A stretch of 64,000 nt of DNA from Apium graveolens (lineage: Eukaryota; Streptophyta; Magnoliopsida; Apiales; Apiaceae). The notes under the pieces were generated by a model. It made no database searches. It saw only the letters and a program-made list of their open reading frames with translations, and had not been told where the DNA came from. Position 1 is the first letter of the stretch. Every line of letters starts with the position of its first letter. Where the stretch lies: NCBI RefSeq assembly GCF_009905375.1, contig NC_133648.1:308900565-308964564 (forward strand), read 5' to 3'. Shown piece by piece: positions 45,541 through 58,817 of this stretch. The translations under genes were made by a program, and so were the position numbers.

Positions 45541-45870
45541 TATCACTTGACTCCATTTCACTTATACAGAATTACAAGACATCTCATATTTACAATTAAT
45601 CAACCTATTATGCATATCCACTAGTAGTCAACATAACTCATATACTCCTACAGAATCTACACAAAGTTGTTTGCAGAAATGTGCTACAATACTTATTTGT
45701 TACATAAGCTACTCACCTGGTGGATGTCAAATTGTCATCCGTCTGGACTATATTAAATCATCCGTTGGGACTATATTTGATTATCCATTGAGTGCTACAA
45801 AATTCACTAAGTTAAATCTACTAGGGTGTTTTGTTTAATTTATCATTAAGTTCACAACATATTTCTAACA

Positions 45871-45884
45871 ATCTCCCCTAATTT
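45871..45884 (-). other. Polypurine tract of SIRE-3
   Basis: The minus strand reads AAATTAGGGGAGAT, one base different from SIRE-1. Confidence 0.8.
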
Positions 45885-46076
45885 ATGTCTATCGAAATTG
45901 TAGCCATAAATAAAGAGAAACTTGATGATAACAAAACACCCTAATGATACAGATTGAAAGGTAGTAGATAAAACTGTTAAGTGCTGCAATATTTACTGAA
46001 AATTGAACAAAGCAAAGTATACAAAGAATTCTCACAATCAATTTTCCAGATGCTCCTCTAGTCTGAGCAGATAAAT

Positions 46077-49000
46077 CTATTTCCTTGATTGTCTGGATTT
46101 CTTCCCAAGCCTCCTGTTATTTTCCTCTATTTGACTTTGGAGTTGTCTGTGGAATTCAAGTTCATCAGCTTCAGATAAATCCAATATTTCTTGCATTTCC
46201 AAAAGAGTCTCATTGCTAGAGATACTCAGTTGGTCACAGTCTGAAGAATCTTCTGACTCTCTTATCATCCATGAATTCCATCAGCCAATAAGGCCTCAAA
46301 TGCACTCTCTTTCTTGTGAAGGGAATAGACAGAGTTTTTGGAAGTGCATCTTTGGCTCTATTGCTCCTTAGTTCCTTTATTTTCTTTAGGACTATTCTCC
46401 TTGCAGTCATATTAAACCAAAGTTCTTCTTGAAGGATGAATAGACCTTTATCAATACAAATTGGCTTTCTTGAAGAATCCTGTAAAGTGGCCATGTGATC
46501 TCTTTCCCTCCCTTATACTTGAATACTAGCCTTTCAGGAAGATGTATGTAGGCACCAATCCCTCTTACTTCTTCCAATTCTTCCAAGTAGAGGTTTATTT
46601 CTGAGAACTCCTTGATGTTACAGATGTATAGATGATCCTCTTTATTGACTGTGGGTTGAGATTTGGTTAGGGTCTTGGATCTAAGAGTCACAGGCTTAAC
46701 TTTCTTGATTGTTTTAGTCTTTGTTTTCTTTAGCTTGTTGAAGATTGGAAAGTTTAGTTCAGGAATTGGCAAACTATCCCACTCTACTGGCTCATCCTTT
46801 AGAATTATGGGCTCAACATGAATATTCCTTGTTGGATCCACCACCTTGAATTCTTCAAATACCATTGAGGGTTTTGATGTCTGAGTTGAAGTTGTAGACT
46901 TTTTGGGAATGTAGTCTTCCATTTCCTCATCACTAAAGACCAATTTTCTTTTGGAGTGGAGCTTGTATCTGAATCTTCTTTTCTGTTATGGTTTCTGTTG
47001 CATTTTCTGATCTTGAGGTTCAGCAATCACATATGGTTGTGCAGAAATCTCAGTTGTAGTCTTCACAACTTGAAGTTTGGCCAAGATAGCAGCTTGCTCC
47101 TTCTTTTGTTTGAGCTTCTTAGCATCTAAGGCAGCTTGCTTCTTTTCTTGCCTGATTCTTTCCTTCTCTTCCTTTTTAGCTTCTACAAACTGAGGGTGTC
47201 CAGCCACCACACAGATTTCTTTACCATTTCTGTAAATCTTGGCAATTCTTCTTTTAAGTGTTGAATCAGCTGGATCTTTGAAAAATGCAATTGACCTAGC
47301 CAACAGCTTCTTGTCATCTGGCCTAGGTGTTTCATACACAATATCCATATGATTTTTGTCTAAAAACTTTGAGGAGTTTCTTTTAGGCTTCATGATCAGA
47401 TTTGCCTTTGGAGATTTGAAGCAAGATGTTTGGCCTTTTTCCAGATAATTCATACTCATTTGATTCACAGAAATATTCTTGACTTGAGAGTGATGAGTGA
47501 AGATTTTGTATGGTTTCTGAATTGGCCCAAATTTCTGTTGAATTTCTGCATCTATTTTTCTCCATTTTTTGTTTAGTTCCTTCTCAGCTGCTGCCACATC
47601 AATCTTTAGCAGGTTGTCATTTGATTCCAGTTTTGTTACTGCCAGATTGATGATGTCAAAGCTGTCCACGACTAATGGCTTAGTGAAAGAAAATGTTGGC
47701 ACAATTACTTTGCTGACTTGAATATTGAGCTGTTTCTCCCCCTCACTTGATGAGCCTTTCTCCCCCTTTTTGTTAGCATCAAGTTGTTGAGTGGAAGGGA
47801 GTTGAGCAGCCACCAATTGTTGGAGTAGAGCAGTCTGAGTTTCCTGATTATCAAGTATCTTGGCCATTGACTTCTCCACATCAGATAATCTTGAGTCCAT
47901 GGCCTCAACCTTTCGATTGAGATTAGCTTCCTTCCTCAGTTTCTGAGCTATCTCAATCATGGTGGCTCCAGGAAGTCTAGCATCCAACCTTTCTATGAAA
48001 TCCTTTTTGACTTCTGAAACTTCTTGCTTAATTTTATCCACACTTTGACTGTGTTGGAGAGCTTGAATTTTGTGCAGTTGAAGAGCTTCAAGATGTGCTG
48101 TAAGTAGTCTCTTTGTGCTGGCATTTGTGGATGCTTGAATGGCTGTTTGGGTGTCATGAATGAGCTTGAATAGTGTTGATTGGAGATGTGAGTAGGAACA
48201 TTCTTTAGTTAGCATCCATGCAGGAATATCTACATCTCCCCTATACTCATGTTGTCTGCCTCATCATCCCCACCAGCATCCCCAAATGAGTCTTTAGCCA
48301 GTTCAAAATCACTGCCAGTAGTTGAAGGCATAACAGTGGTTGCATCATTTGCTCTTTGTAGAGATTGAGTAGTGTGCACTAAGTTGAGAATCTTTTCAGC
48401 CTCCTCATTGCCCTGTACAGCTAGAGTTTGATAAGATGTAACAGGATGAGTAAATGTCTCAGCATCTAGGGAAATAGAATCTATGATAGCTTGATATTCT
48501 TGCTGAAATAGTCTTTTCCTTTCTGCATCACCGACATTCATTGACTCACTAGCAATGGTATCCATCCTTATCTCTCCAGTACCTATATTTCTCTCATATT
48601 CTCTCTGTTTTTGCATCAAGGGCTCCCCTGGGCTTCCCACCATCACACCCTCACCTTCACCATCTAAGGTGGGACTCCCCTCACTCACTTTTGCTAGTCC
48701 TAAAGAAATGGACTGTATAGGTTCACTCATTTTCTCTCCTTTTGCCAGGGAGCAACCCAGCCTCTCACTCAGTTCACTCCCTTCCCTCAGTCCTAAGAGT
48801 GATTGTACTACTACTAAGTCCTCTGCACTTGTGATAATTGAAGAAATTTGAAGTTGTGCAGAGACTCCCGATGAATGACGAATATCCATTGGGATAGTAG
48901 TTTGGCTAGCCAACGGATGACTGTTGTTAGGCACATCCATCGGGATACAATCACTACTCGACAGATGAAGAATACCCACCGGGATAGAAGACATGAATGA

Positions 49001-50627
49001 GTTTGGAGTGGAGACTATTTTAGACTCTATGCAGATTGATGAAAATTTAGGCACAGATGTCTCAACAGAATCAGAAAGAATTGGCAAGTGAGCCACCAAA
49101 TCATCTAAAAGATGATGCTCACTTGCTTGGATTTTTGGCTTCTCCAATAGAGTTAAAGATGGAGAATTTGGAAGTGATGTATTGATCATGTCAACATCCA
49201 GTGAGTGTATGGGTGAATTTGGTGTTTTAGGTGCTTCAATTATTAATGATTTTGGCTATGACTCCACATTTATTGGAGCCACATCAATCTGACTTTGAGA
49301 AGGTGCAGTGACTGAGTCTATTGCTTCAGTTTGCACGGTGTGTGTTCCCTGTGCATCCCCAAGGGTTTTTTTTATCTTTTCTTTCTAACATAAGTCTGTG
49401 GTGAACTTGTGTCCCTAACCCTCTTGGCCTGTGCTCCTGGTTGGGAGCTTGTTTCAATAGTAACATCCTTTTGGGAGGATGAAACTAGAAGTGAGCTTAT
49501 TTCCTTATTAACAACCACAGTTTGTTGGGAAACTGTGGTGTGGCTAGGCTTAGGTACACTCATCTCACCAGCCTAATCCTTTGGGTTTCTTTGATTTTCA
49601 CCCTGTCCCTCACCTTGCTCACTCTCCTTCACACTCCCCTCTTAGTGTTTAGTAGATTTTGCAACTTATTTCTTTTGAAAGAAACCAGAGGGGGCTTTCT
49701 TAGTTTTGGATTTTGAAATTGTTGGTTTGGTAGCTTGGGTAGGCATTTGTTGGGTCATTGACACAGATGTCATAGCTACACTTGAAGGTAAAGAAATATG
49801 TGAGGTTGGAAGAGTGGAGACAATGGTGCTTACCTCACTTACCTGAGGTCCCTCAACGATTGGAAAGTAATGGAGGGAAGTAAACAGGTTAATAAAGTGA
49901 TGAGAGTGAATATAAATGCATAGGACAGAACTACAAGTGGAAGGTTTTTCGGGCCGGCTTTCATAAAGCACCTTTGGTCAGCACCTCTTTGTGGTGACTT
50001 GCCCTATTGAGATCAGCATTGACTCTCCTTTCTTGAACCCAACAATTTAGCTTATTGGTTGGGTTCTCAACAGTAATATTCTCAATAAGATGGTTAGCAA
50101 GCATCATAAAGAATCTAGCATAATAAACACTTTTACCTCTCTTATTAAGTTCTCCTAACTTATAACCTAACTCAAACAAGATCAAGTCACTGAAATTAAA
50201 GTACTTATCAGTAACTGGCATATAAAGCATGTTAAGCATGGAAATGTTAACAGAGTCAAAATTGCTAATTTAACTAGAAAATACTTTAGTTACCACATCA
50301 CACAGATAGCTCCATTCCTTTCTAAGACCCAGCCTCCTAATTTCACTAACTTAGAAGTAGAAAGTGCATAGCCCTTAGAATTTAGCATGTTAACTATATC
50401 AGTGTCTGTGTGTGGAACAGTAGCAGTGTTATCTGGAATTCTAAAGCATGCTTTGACAATGTCACTATTAATGCAAAACTGTTTACCTTTGTGAGTGAAA
50501 GTTATGGTCTTGTCAGTTGAGTTGTACACGTCAGATTGTTCACAATCTCCTGATTCACAAGTGCTGCAAAGTTGTTCTTTTCATAGATATATCCAGATTG
50601 AGACATAATTTTGACTACCGGTGCCAT
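46077..50627 (-). pseudogene. Post-pol ORF of SIRE-3 (long form, broken)
   Basis: ATG at 50627 (MAPVVKIMSQSGYIYEKNNF). A deletion after NQEIVNN removes part of the N-terminal domain. Pieces then follow: STDKTITFTHKGKQFCINSD (50290-50529), LNMLYMPVTDKYFNFSDL (49961-50239), ENPTNKLNCWVQERRVNADL, a Ser/Thr/Pro-rich stretch (49189-49971), QSLLGLREGSELSERLGCSL (to 48230), a 409-codon open piece with coiled coil and Lys/Glu-rich segments (48215-46986), and the C-terminal domain (46943-46077: DALPKTLSIPFTRKRVHLRP, YWLMEFMDDKRVRRFF). It has a ~1.2-kb central section that SIRE-1 lacks. No membrane segment or signal peptide is evident. Function unknown. Confidence 0.78.
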
Positions 50628-51151
50628 TGTTAGAGAATGAGAAATTTGCAGAGAGTATATTTGCTTCGGAGAAGAAAGGAAGTTAGAACAATTGATTTGA
50701 GAATGATAAAAGAGTAGAATAAAAATGAATTTTGCTTTTATACTATCTCATAAATAAACTGTCAAAAATAATAAAGTGAAATAAAGTAACCAATCAAAAT
50801 AGCCCAAAATAGCCATTTAAAAATAAATAAACTGTAAAAATTCTGTCACTTATCCGCCGTGTTATACTTACAAACTTTAAGTATACTCGATGGATAACGT
50901 TCAGAGTTTTAACGCCTAAGATTGAGACAATTCGACGGATGAGGATAAATCAATCATCCGTCGGGTTATAAAATAATCCAGAAAAGTTATTGATTTTTAT
51001 TAACAAATAATATTTCGACGGATGATCAAACTCGATGGATAATGAACATCCGTCGGGATGTAAATATTGACTTAGCCAAAATTTCATCCAAAACAGAAAA
51101 ATAAATTAAGTTTCTGGATGCATTAAAACTTGCAAAAATATCTGAAATAAT
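50628..51151 (-). other. Pol to post-pol ORF spacer of SIRE-3 with motif cluster
   Basis: Non-coding. Motif copies at 50851-51060 (TTATCCGCCG, CTCGATGGATAAC, TTCGACGGATGAG, CATCCGTCGGG, TTCGACGGATGATC and others) match the SIRE-1 spacer arrangement. Confidence 0.65.
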
Positions 51152-54100
51152 TCAAGAATAATTAAGCATACCTAACTCACTTACCAACCTTGAAAAGGTG
51201 GATTCATCAAGTGGCTTGGTAAAGATATCTGCAAACTGCTTTTCACTTGGAACAAAATGAAGTTCCACAGTACCATTCATCACATGTTCCCTACTGAAGT
51301 GGTACTTAATGTCTATGTGCTTTGTTCTTGAATGTTGTACTGGATTTTTAGTGATGGCAATTGTACTTGTGTTATCACAGAAAATGGGAATTCTAACCAC
51401 TTGTAGACCATAGTCCAAAAATTGGTTTTTCATCCACAAAATCTGTGCACAGCAACTACAAGCAGCAATATATTCAGCTTCAGCTGTAGAAGTAGAAACT
51501 GAATTTTGCTTTTTACTGAACCAGGACACAAGCTTGTTCCCTGGAAATTGACAGGTTCCTGTTGTACTTTTTTTTTGTCTATTTTACAACCTGCATAATT
51601 TGCATCTGAATAACCAGTTAGATCAAAACCAGAATCTCTAGGGTACCAAATGCCAAGTTTTGGTGTTTTCTTGAGATATCTGAAAATTCTCTTAATAGCT
51701 ACTAAGTGAGATTCTTTAGGATCAGCCTGAAATCTAGCACAAAGACAAGTAGCAAATATTATATCTGGCCTACTAGCTATTAAGTACAGAAGTGAGCCAA
51801 CCATGCCCCTATAGCTTGAAATATCCACAGACTTTTCAGTAGTGTTTAATTCAAGCTTAGTTGCAGTGGCCATGGGAGTTTTTGCAGATGTGCAATCCAT
51901 TAGTTCAAACTTCTTTAAAAGATCATGAATATATTTATTTTGACTAATGAATATTCCATCACTAACTTGCTTAACTTGTAAACCAAGAAAGTAAGTTAGT
52001 TCTCCCATCATGCTCATTTTATACTTACTTTGCATCAATTTGGCAAACTTTTTGCAAACTTTTTCATTTGTAGAGCCAAATATAATATCATCTACATAGA
52101 TTTGAACAAGTATAATAGAGCCATTAACATTTCTAGAGAATAAGGTTTTATCAATAGTACCTCTTGTGAAGCGATTTTCCAAAAGAAACTTTGATAAAGT
52201 TTCATACCAGGCTCTAGGTGCTTGCTTCAGTCCATAAAGTACTTTCAAAAGATAGTAGACATATCCTGGAAAATTTGGATCTTCAAAACCAGGAGGTTAA
52301 CTGACATAGACTTCCTCCTCCAAATCTCCATTCAGAAAGGCACTTTTGACATCCATTTGATAGACCTTGAAATTGGCATGGGCTGCATAGGCTAAGAAAA
52401 TTTTGATGGCTTCAAGTCTTGCAACATGAGCAAAGGTTTCATCAAAATCTATTCCTTCTTGTTGGAAATAGCCCTTAGCAACCAATCTAGCTTTGTTCCT
52501 GACCACTATGCCATTTTCATCCATCTTGTTTCTAAATACCCACTTGGTTTCAATTGGATTCTTTCCTTTAGGTTTGTGTACCGGCTTCCATACCTTGTTC
52601 CTTTCAAATTGGTTTAGCTCCTCCTGCATAGCTAAAATCTAATCAGGATCCAACAAAGCTTCTTCTACCTTCTTTGGTTCTTCCTTAGATAGGAAGTTGC
52701 TATATAGACATCCTTCTTGAGTTGCTCTCCTTGTTTGAACTCTAGAAGATGCATCACCAATGATGAGCTCAAAAGGGTAATCTTTAGTCCATTTTCTTTG
52801 TTGAGGTAGATTAGCTCTAGATGAAGAAGCCTCATTGTTGTCGTGATGTGTGAATGACTCCCCCTGAGTTTGTGAATCTTTGATTTGAGAAAGGGCAACT
52901 TTCAGTAGGTGATCTATTCTGACTTTCAGCTTCTCTTAAAGTTCCGACGGATGATGCACTATATGTCCCGATGGATGAAGCTGTTGTCTCCCGACAGATA
53001 AGGCAGATTTTCTCCGGACGGATGAAGCATTTTGTAACTTGACAGATGTTGAATTATGTGCTTCATAAGTTATAGAATTTTCTGCATTATCCTTATTCAC
53101 AGTTTCTTTATCACTTTCATCATTACTGTCATCACTAACCATCTCCACATTATCAAACTTGAGGCTTTCATGGAAATCTCCATCTTGCAGTCCTTCAATC
53201 TTTTTGTCATCAAACACAACATGTACTGATTCCATAACAATGTTGGTTCTTAGATTGTAGACTCTATATGCCTTTCCCACATCATATCCAACAAAAATTC
53301 CTTCAAATGCTTTAGCATCAAACTTCACTTGTCAGTTTGATTCCTTAATATATAACATTTGCAGCCAAAGACATGAAGAAAATTTAGAGTTGGCTTCCTA
53401 TTCTTGAATAATTGGTAGGGTGTCATGCACTTTGCTTGATTAACCAAAGAAATATTCTGAGTGTAGCAGGCAGTATTCACAGCTTCAGCCCAAAAATATG
53501 TTGATAACTTTGATTCTTCAAGCATTGTCCTTGCAGCTTCAATAAGAGATATGTTCTTTCTTTCCACTACTCCGTTTTGTTGTGGAGTTCTTGCTGCAGA
53601 AAACTCATGCATAATCCCATTCTCTTCACAAAATGATCTCATTACAGAATTCTTGAACTCAGTTCCATTGTCACTCCTGATTCTTCTTACTTTAAAATCA
53701 GGATGATTGTTGACTTGCCTTATGTGATTGATGATGATTTCACTAGCTTCATCTTTAGACTTAAGGAAATATGTCCAAGAGAACTTTGAGAAATCTTCCA
53801 CAATTACTAGGCAAAATCTTTTCCTTGAGATGGACAACACATTGACTGGTACAAACAAATCCATGTGTAATAATTGCAAAGGTTCTTCAATTGTTGAATC
53901 AAGCTTCTTTCTGAATGATGCTTTGAGCTGCTTTCCTTTTTGGAAGGCATCACACAATCCATCCTTAGTAAACTCCACTTGAGTAATGCCTCTAACCAGT
54001 TCTTTCTTGACAAGCTCATTCATGGTTTTAAAGTTTAGATGGGACAACTTCTTTTGCCATAGCCAACTTTCATCTTGACTTGCTTTACTGAGAAGATAAG

Positions 54101-54479
54101 TGACATATTCTGCATTTGATGAGTTGAAGTCAGCTAGGTAAACATTTCCTTTTCTCACTCTAGTAAGAACCACTTTGTTGCTCTTTTTGTTTGTCACAAC
54201 ACAGGCTTCTGAATTGAAGGTTACTGAATTTCCCTTATCACAAAGCTGGCTGATACTCAACAAATTATGCTTAAGACCATCCACTAGGGCAACCTCTTCA
54301 ATGATGCCATTGTCTTTTAAAATCAAGCCATATCCCACAGTATAACCCTTGCTGTCATCTCCAATAGTAATACTTGGGCCATCTCTTTCCTTGAATACAG
54401 TGCGCAGGGTAGAATCTCCAGTCATGTGCCTTGATCGACCACCATCCAGATACCAAAGATTCTTTCTGTTTCCCTGCAC
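51152..54479 (-). pseudogene. SIRE-3 pol: protease, integrase, RT, RNase H (broken)
   Basis: Protease reads YLDGGRSRHMTGD, so both the active-site Ser of DSG and a conserved Cys are altered. Integrase is open 54479-53325: WLWQKKLSHLNF (first His of HHCC is Gln), CDAFQKGKQ (Cys to Phe), RRIRSDNGTEF and QQNGVVERKN. A Ser/Pro linker with the motif cluster (52943-53045) follows, then a stop. RT pieces 52629-52297 and 52248-51430 include [21 protein letters not shown] and intact YVDDIIFG near 52090. RNase H continues after a frameshift ([20 protein letters not shown]) to [10 protein letters not shown] and the stop at 51152. At least five lesions. Confidence 0.92.
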
Positions 54480-54539
54480 ACATCAAAATCAAATCAAGTT
54501 GATTTTGGTACCCAAGTTTCCTTGGGTCCTGCCTTGTTA

Positions 54540-56907
54540 GATTTCTTCTTTGGTTTCTTAGGTTTGATCTCACATGACTTGGGAATTTATGATTCATCCT
54601 TAGTCATCTGAGTTGGACCTTTGAAACCAGTCAATAAAACAGAATTGTCATGCATATTTTGATTAACAAGAAAAGGCATGCTATTTGCAAACATGTTATT
54701 CCAATAAGGCATGCTAAGTGGCATTTGAAGCATACTAAATGCAACATAATAAGGATTAGGTGCAAATGGCATATTAGGAAATTGTGCATTCATATTCTGA
54801 GCAGACATATCATTCATAGGTATGGTAGGCATGGCAGTCATGTTGGGAAAAGAAGAGGGTGCAGACATAGGAGTAGGCATGACAAGTTTGCAATTAACAG
54901 ACAAATGATTAACACTACCACAATTAACACAAATTTTTCTTAGAGCATATTTATCAGGTGTGTAGTTGTTATGTTTTTAATTCCTACTTTCCCATTTCTA
55001 TTGTTTTTCTTTTTAGCCTATGTTTTAACCTCAATCTTTTTTAACCTCTCATTCAATTGCTTGATGGACAGATGACCAATATTGACTTTCTTTTCCTTCC
55101 TGACTTGACTTGATTCTCCTGGATTAAAGTTCTTAGAGACTGAGCCATATTTCTTATTTAACTTGGCTAGCTTAGCTTTGCTCACATGTTTACTCACAGC
55201 CGACGGATGTGGCTCTTTGTCACTCGACGGATAATCCTTTTGATTATCCGACCGATGATTTTCATCATCCGTCGAGTCCATATCTGTCAACAATCCTTCA
55301 ACCAAATTGGATTCCAGGTTCTCCTTACTCTTCTTCCAGGCTGCATCACAAAAGGACTCAATACCTTGAACTTTAGTGATTTGAGCATGGACATCTCTGG
55401 ATGATTTCCATGCCTTAATCACTTCCTGTTCTCATTCAAGCTGCTTCTTTAAACTCTCTTCTTTCTTCAAGGACTCAGTTAATTCATCCTTAGCAATCTT
55501 ACACTCAATTCTCAATTTTTCAAATTCAATAAACTGAGACTCTAGAACATTATTCCTCTCACTTAAAAACAAATTGTTTTCTTTAATTTTAGCATTTTCC
55601 TTAGTGAGGGACTTAAGTGTAACACGGACTTAAGTGTAACACGTAAGTGATATAATTCTGTGGACATGTCATTGATTGCATCATTACACTCAGCTTTAGA
55701 TAAATGTGCTAGGTTAGTGGTGATTACCTGATTACTTGAAGAACTTGTTTCCGTTTCATCAGATTTGGCCATTAGGGCTAGATTGACATAGCTTGTTTCT
55801 TCATCTTCATCCAATCCATTTGCAGCCCAATCATTCTCCTGCATGATGAAAGCCTTTTCCTTTTGTTTGAGCAACTCAAAATATTTCTATTTATAGTCAG
55901 CAGTCTCAAACTTCTTCTTGTTAGAATCAGACTTTCTCCACTCACTGGCAAAATGCCCTGCCAAGTCACTTTTAAAACATTTGAATTTGGATTTATCCAC
56001 CATGTTTCTATTTGGCTTGGATGCTCCAAAATTCTTTTTGAATTTGAGCTTAGCAAATCTTCTGGATAGGAATGCTAGATGTTCATCAATATCATCCATG
56101 TCATCTTGGCTCAAGTAATCTTCATTTTCAGCTACCAACCCTTTACCCTTGCTTTCACAGACCTTTGATGTAGACTCAACAACTTCTACGTTCATCTCTT
56201 TCTCCTTCTCTAACTTAGCAACCAGTGCTATGGACCCTCCTTTCTTCCTTCCTTTCTCCATCCTCTCATCTTGTTCAATTTCAAGCTCATAAGTTTTTAG
56301 GATGCCATACAGTCTCTCCAAGATGAACTCTTTGTAATCCTGAGAATTTCTCAATGAAACTGTCATTGGCTTCCACTCTTTTGGAAGAGATCTAAGGAAC
56401 TTGAGGTTAGAGTCTTTTGTTTGATAGACTCTTCCATGCAACTTCGGAGCATTTAGTAGCTTTTGAAATCTATTAAAAATATCAGTGAGAGACTCACTTT
56501 CTTCACAGTGGAAATGCTCATATTGCTGAATCAGTAGCTGCATCTTGTTCTCCCTTACTTGCTCATTACCATCACAAATAATCTGGATTGTCTCCAAACC
56601 TCTTTGGCTGTTTTATAGTTAATGATGTTATCAAACATATCACCATCAACTCCATTGAACAAAATGTTCATGGCCTTCTTTTCTTTCCTGACTTGCTCAA
56701 TATCATGATCTGACCATTCATGCCTAGGTTTGGGAACATATGGTTCATTGCCAGTTGCAGCTCTCATTGGTACATGAGGACCTCTCTCTATGCAATCCAC
56801 ATAAGCCTCATCTTGGGAAAGAAGATGTAGGTACATTTTCACTTTCCAGTGGTGATAATTACCTTTATCCAGAAATGGAATTTGACTCCAACATCCTTCT
56901 TGTTCAT
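54540..56907 (-). pseudogene. SIRE-3 gag (broken)
   Basis: ATG at 56907 (MNKKDVGVK), then a 1-bp deletion shifts the frame at 56880. Capsid pieces run 56842-56555 and 56597-55887 (RVYQTKDSNLKFLRSLPKEW). The first zinc knuckle is destroyed (CFKSDLAGHFASEW). A stop lies at 55890. The C-terminal coiled-coil part contains a small direct repeat (GACTTAAGTGTAACACG, 55605-55645) and the motif cluster at 55201-55275. The Met/Pro-rich tail ends near 54587. Confidence 0.88.
55201..55275. repeat. Motif cluster ATCCGTCGR inside SIRE-3 gag
   Basis: CCGACGGATGTG, CTCGACGGATAATC, TTATCCGACCGATG and CATCCGTCGAG at the same gag position as in SIRE-1 and SIRE-2. Confidence 0.8.
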
Positions 56908-56953
56908 CTTGCTATTTGTTGTGATCTTTACATTCTTTGTACTTCAAGAGCAT

Positions 56954-56965
56954 GCTGTGATACCA
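56954..56965 (-). other. Primer binding site of SIRE-3 (decayed)
   Basis: The minus strand reads TGGTATCACAGC, one mismatch to the initiator tRNA-Met site kept in SIRE-1 and SIRE-2. Confidence 0.8.
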
Positions 56966-57139
56966 ATTGTTATTCCCTAACAATACAACAAGAATTACAG
57001 AAGGGGGGTTGAATGTAATTCTGGCTACTTTTTCAAGATTTTAAAAACTGTTCTAACTAAATATATATAAGTGTTTGATTTGCAGTGTGCGGAATGAAAG
57101 AATTATATAAATCAAAACACAAAGTAATAAGAAATATAT

Positions 57140-57895
57140 AACCCGATTAGGGTTCGTGTTGACCCGTTTGGGTTCCGTCCCCGACCCGGTTTCAATATGA
57201 AAAAGGACAAAGCCCAGAACTTGAAACTGTATGCCAATTTCTTTTCGTTTTGTATTTTAGTTTATTTCAAAATTCAATTTCTGATTTCTAAAAATCATTT
57301 CTTTTATTTTCAAAAATCATTTAATTATTATTTTTAAATTTAAAAAATTATTTACCTAATTATTTTAAATTCCAAAAACTATTTCCTTTTATTATTTTTA
57401 AAAATCCAATTTGATTTAATTATTTATAATTTATTTTAATTATTTATTTATGAATTTAATTAATTGATCAAATCATTTAATCAATTGATTTTATTTATAA
57501 AGTTAGATAAAATATAAATTATTTATAATTAATTTAAATAATTCTTAAAATTTACTTTTAAGCTTTTAAAAATTATATTTTGATATTTAAAAATCAATTA
57601 ATAGTATTATTAATTGATTTATTTCTATTTAATTCTTGTTTTATTTGTAATAAATGAATATTTCGTCCGTTTAATACGAAACAAACGCGTATAGACACAG
57701 AAAAACATTATGCTTCCAATAAAAATAGTTTTGAGACCTAATTTCTTTTGTAATGTAATGCAATTTGAATTGTGTAACATTTTGAGTCGGTATTTGATCA
57801 ACAAACACTGTTATTAACCTGATTTCAGTTCTGAACGTACTGAGACCTATCTGTTGACTATCTGATATATGTGTTGCATGAGATATGATTACGTG
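57140..57895 (+). repeat. Duplicate of solo-LTR segment 44072-44830 inside the SIRE-3 LTR
   Basis: It starts AACCCGATTAGGGTTC (44072: AACCCGAGTAGGGTTC) and ends GATTACGTG directly before TGTTATTCCC, i.e. it includes the original insertion junction and the ACGTG duplication. By eye the copies differ by several per cent. Confidence 0.92.
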
Positions 57896-58415
57896 TGTTA
57901 TTCCCTAACAATATAACAAGAATCAAAACACAAAGTAATAAGAGCACAAGCTTTTAAATATTCTGGTGGATTTGAATGTATCCACCAAACATATATATAT
58001 ATATCATTTTGAGAACTCTGTGTAGCTTAGAATGGCTCACAGCTGCTTTACAAGTAGAACAAACAAACTACAGAGAAATTCTTGACAAGTACAGCTTTTT
58101 CTATCTCTCTTTAAAATGTGTTTGCTTAGTTGAATGTTGTACTAGCTACACTTGGTTTATATATCACCAAGTTTACATGACAATAAGATAAGATAATAAA
58201 ATAAAACATGTCTAGTCTAACTCCATGCTACTTCACTACTCTATTGCAGCATATTTGAATAACTTCACAATTGCATGGAAATGGTAATGCTTATTTGTTT
58301 CCAAATTTCTGCTTAACAGGCTGCCACATTTCTTTTGCAAATACCCAACGCATGTGACTGTGTTGTCACTGTCAACAGATATTTGAATTTTATCATTCGT
58401 CGGGTACATATTTGT

Positions 58416-58480
58416 CATCCGTCGGGTAGCTTTGTTGATCATCCGTCGGGTAGCTTTGTTGATCATCCGTCGGGTAGATA
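58416..58480. repeat. 24-bp tandem repeat with the ATCCGTCGR motif, right LTR of SIRE-3
   Basis: CATCCGTCGGGTAGCTTTG plus TTGAT, 2.7 copies. All motif cores are intact CCGTCGG, unlike the left LTR. Confidence 0.85.
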
Positions 58481-58812
58481 TTTCTCACTTGACTCCATTT
58501 CACTTATACAAAAGTACAAGACATCTCATATTTACAATTAATCAACCTATTATGCATATCCACTAGTAGTCAACATGACTCATATAATCCTACAGAATCT
58601 ATAGAAAGTTGTTTGCAGAAATGTGCTACAATACTTATTTTTTACATAAGCTACTCACCCGGTGGATGTCAAATTGTGATTCGTCGGGACTACATTAAAT
58701 CATCCGTCGGGACTATATTTGATTATCTATCGAGTGCTACAAAATTCACTAAGTTAAATCTACTATGGTGTTTTGTTTAATTTATCATCAAGTTCAGAAT
58801 ATATTCCTAACA

Positions 58813-58817
58813 ACGTG
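58813..58817 (-). other. Target-site duplication of SIRE-3, right copy
   Basis: ACGTG, after which the solo LTR continues with TTATATGAATACC. Confidence 0.92.

Larger units (their letters stand above)
44831..45870 (-). repeat. 3' LTR of SIRE-3
   Basis: Plus strand TGTTATTCCCTAAC...ATTTCTAACA, 1040 bp, followed by the polypurine tract. Confidence 0.92.
44831..58812 (-). mobile_element. SIRE-3: SIRE-type copia element inserted in the solo LTR
   Basis: LTRs at 44831-45870 and 56968-58812, target duplication ACGTG, body in minus orientation with gag, pol and post-pol ORF. Lesions are numerous and LTRs are clearly more diverged than those of SIRE-1. The right LTR is enlarged by a 756-bp copy of the flanking solo LTR. 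Confidence 0.93.
56968..58812 (-). repeat. 5' LTR of SIRE-3, enlarged by an internal duplicate of host sequence
   Basis: 56968-57133 matches the first ~165 bp of the left LTR. 57140-57895 is solo-LTR sequence. 57896-58812 starts again as TGTTATTCCCTAAC, lacks ~105-130 bp after AACAAGAA, and then continues to the LTR end. Confidence 0.9.

Noticed and set aside
56968..57895. Independent second SIRE insertion as explanation of the odd right LTR
   Set aside because: The internal junction repeats the same ACGTG target site as the left junction, which an independent insertion would not.
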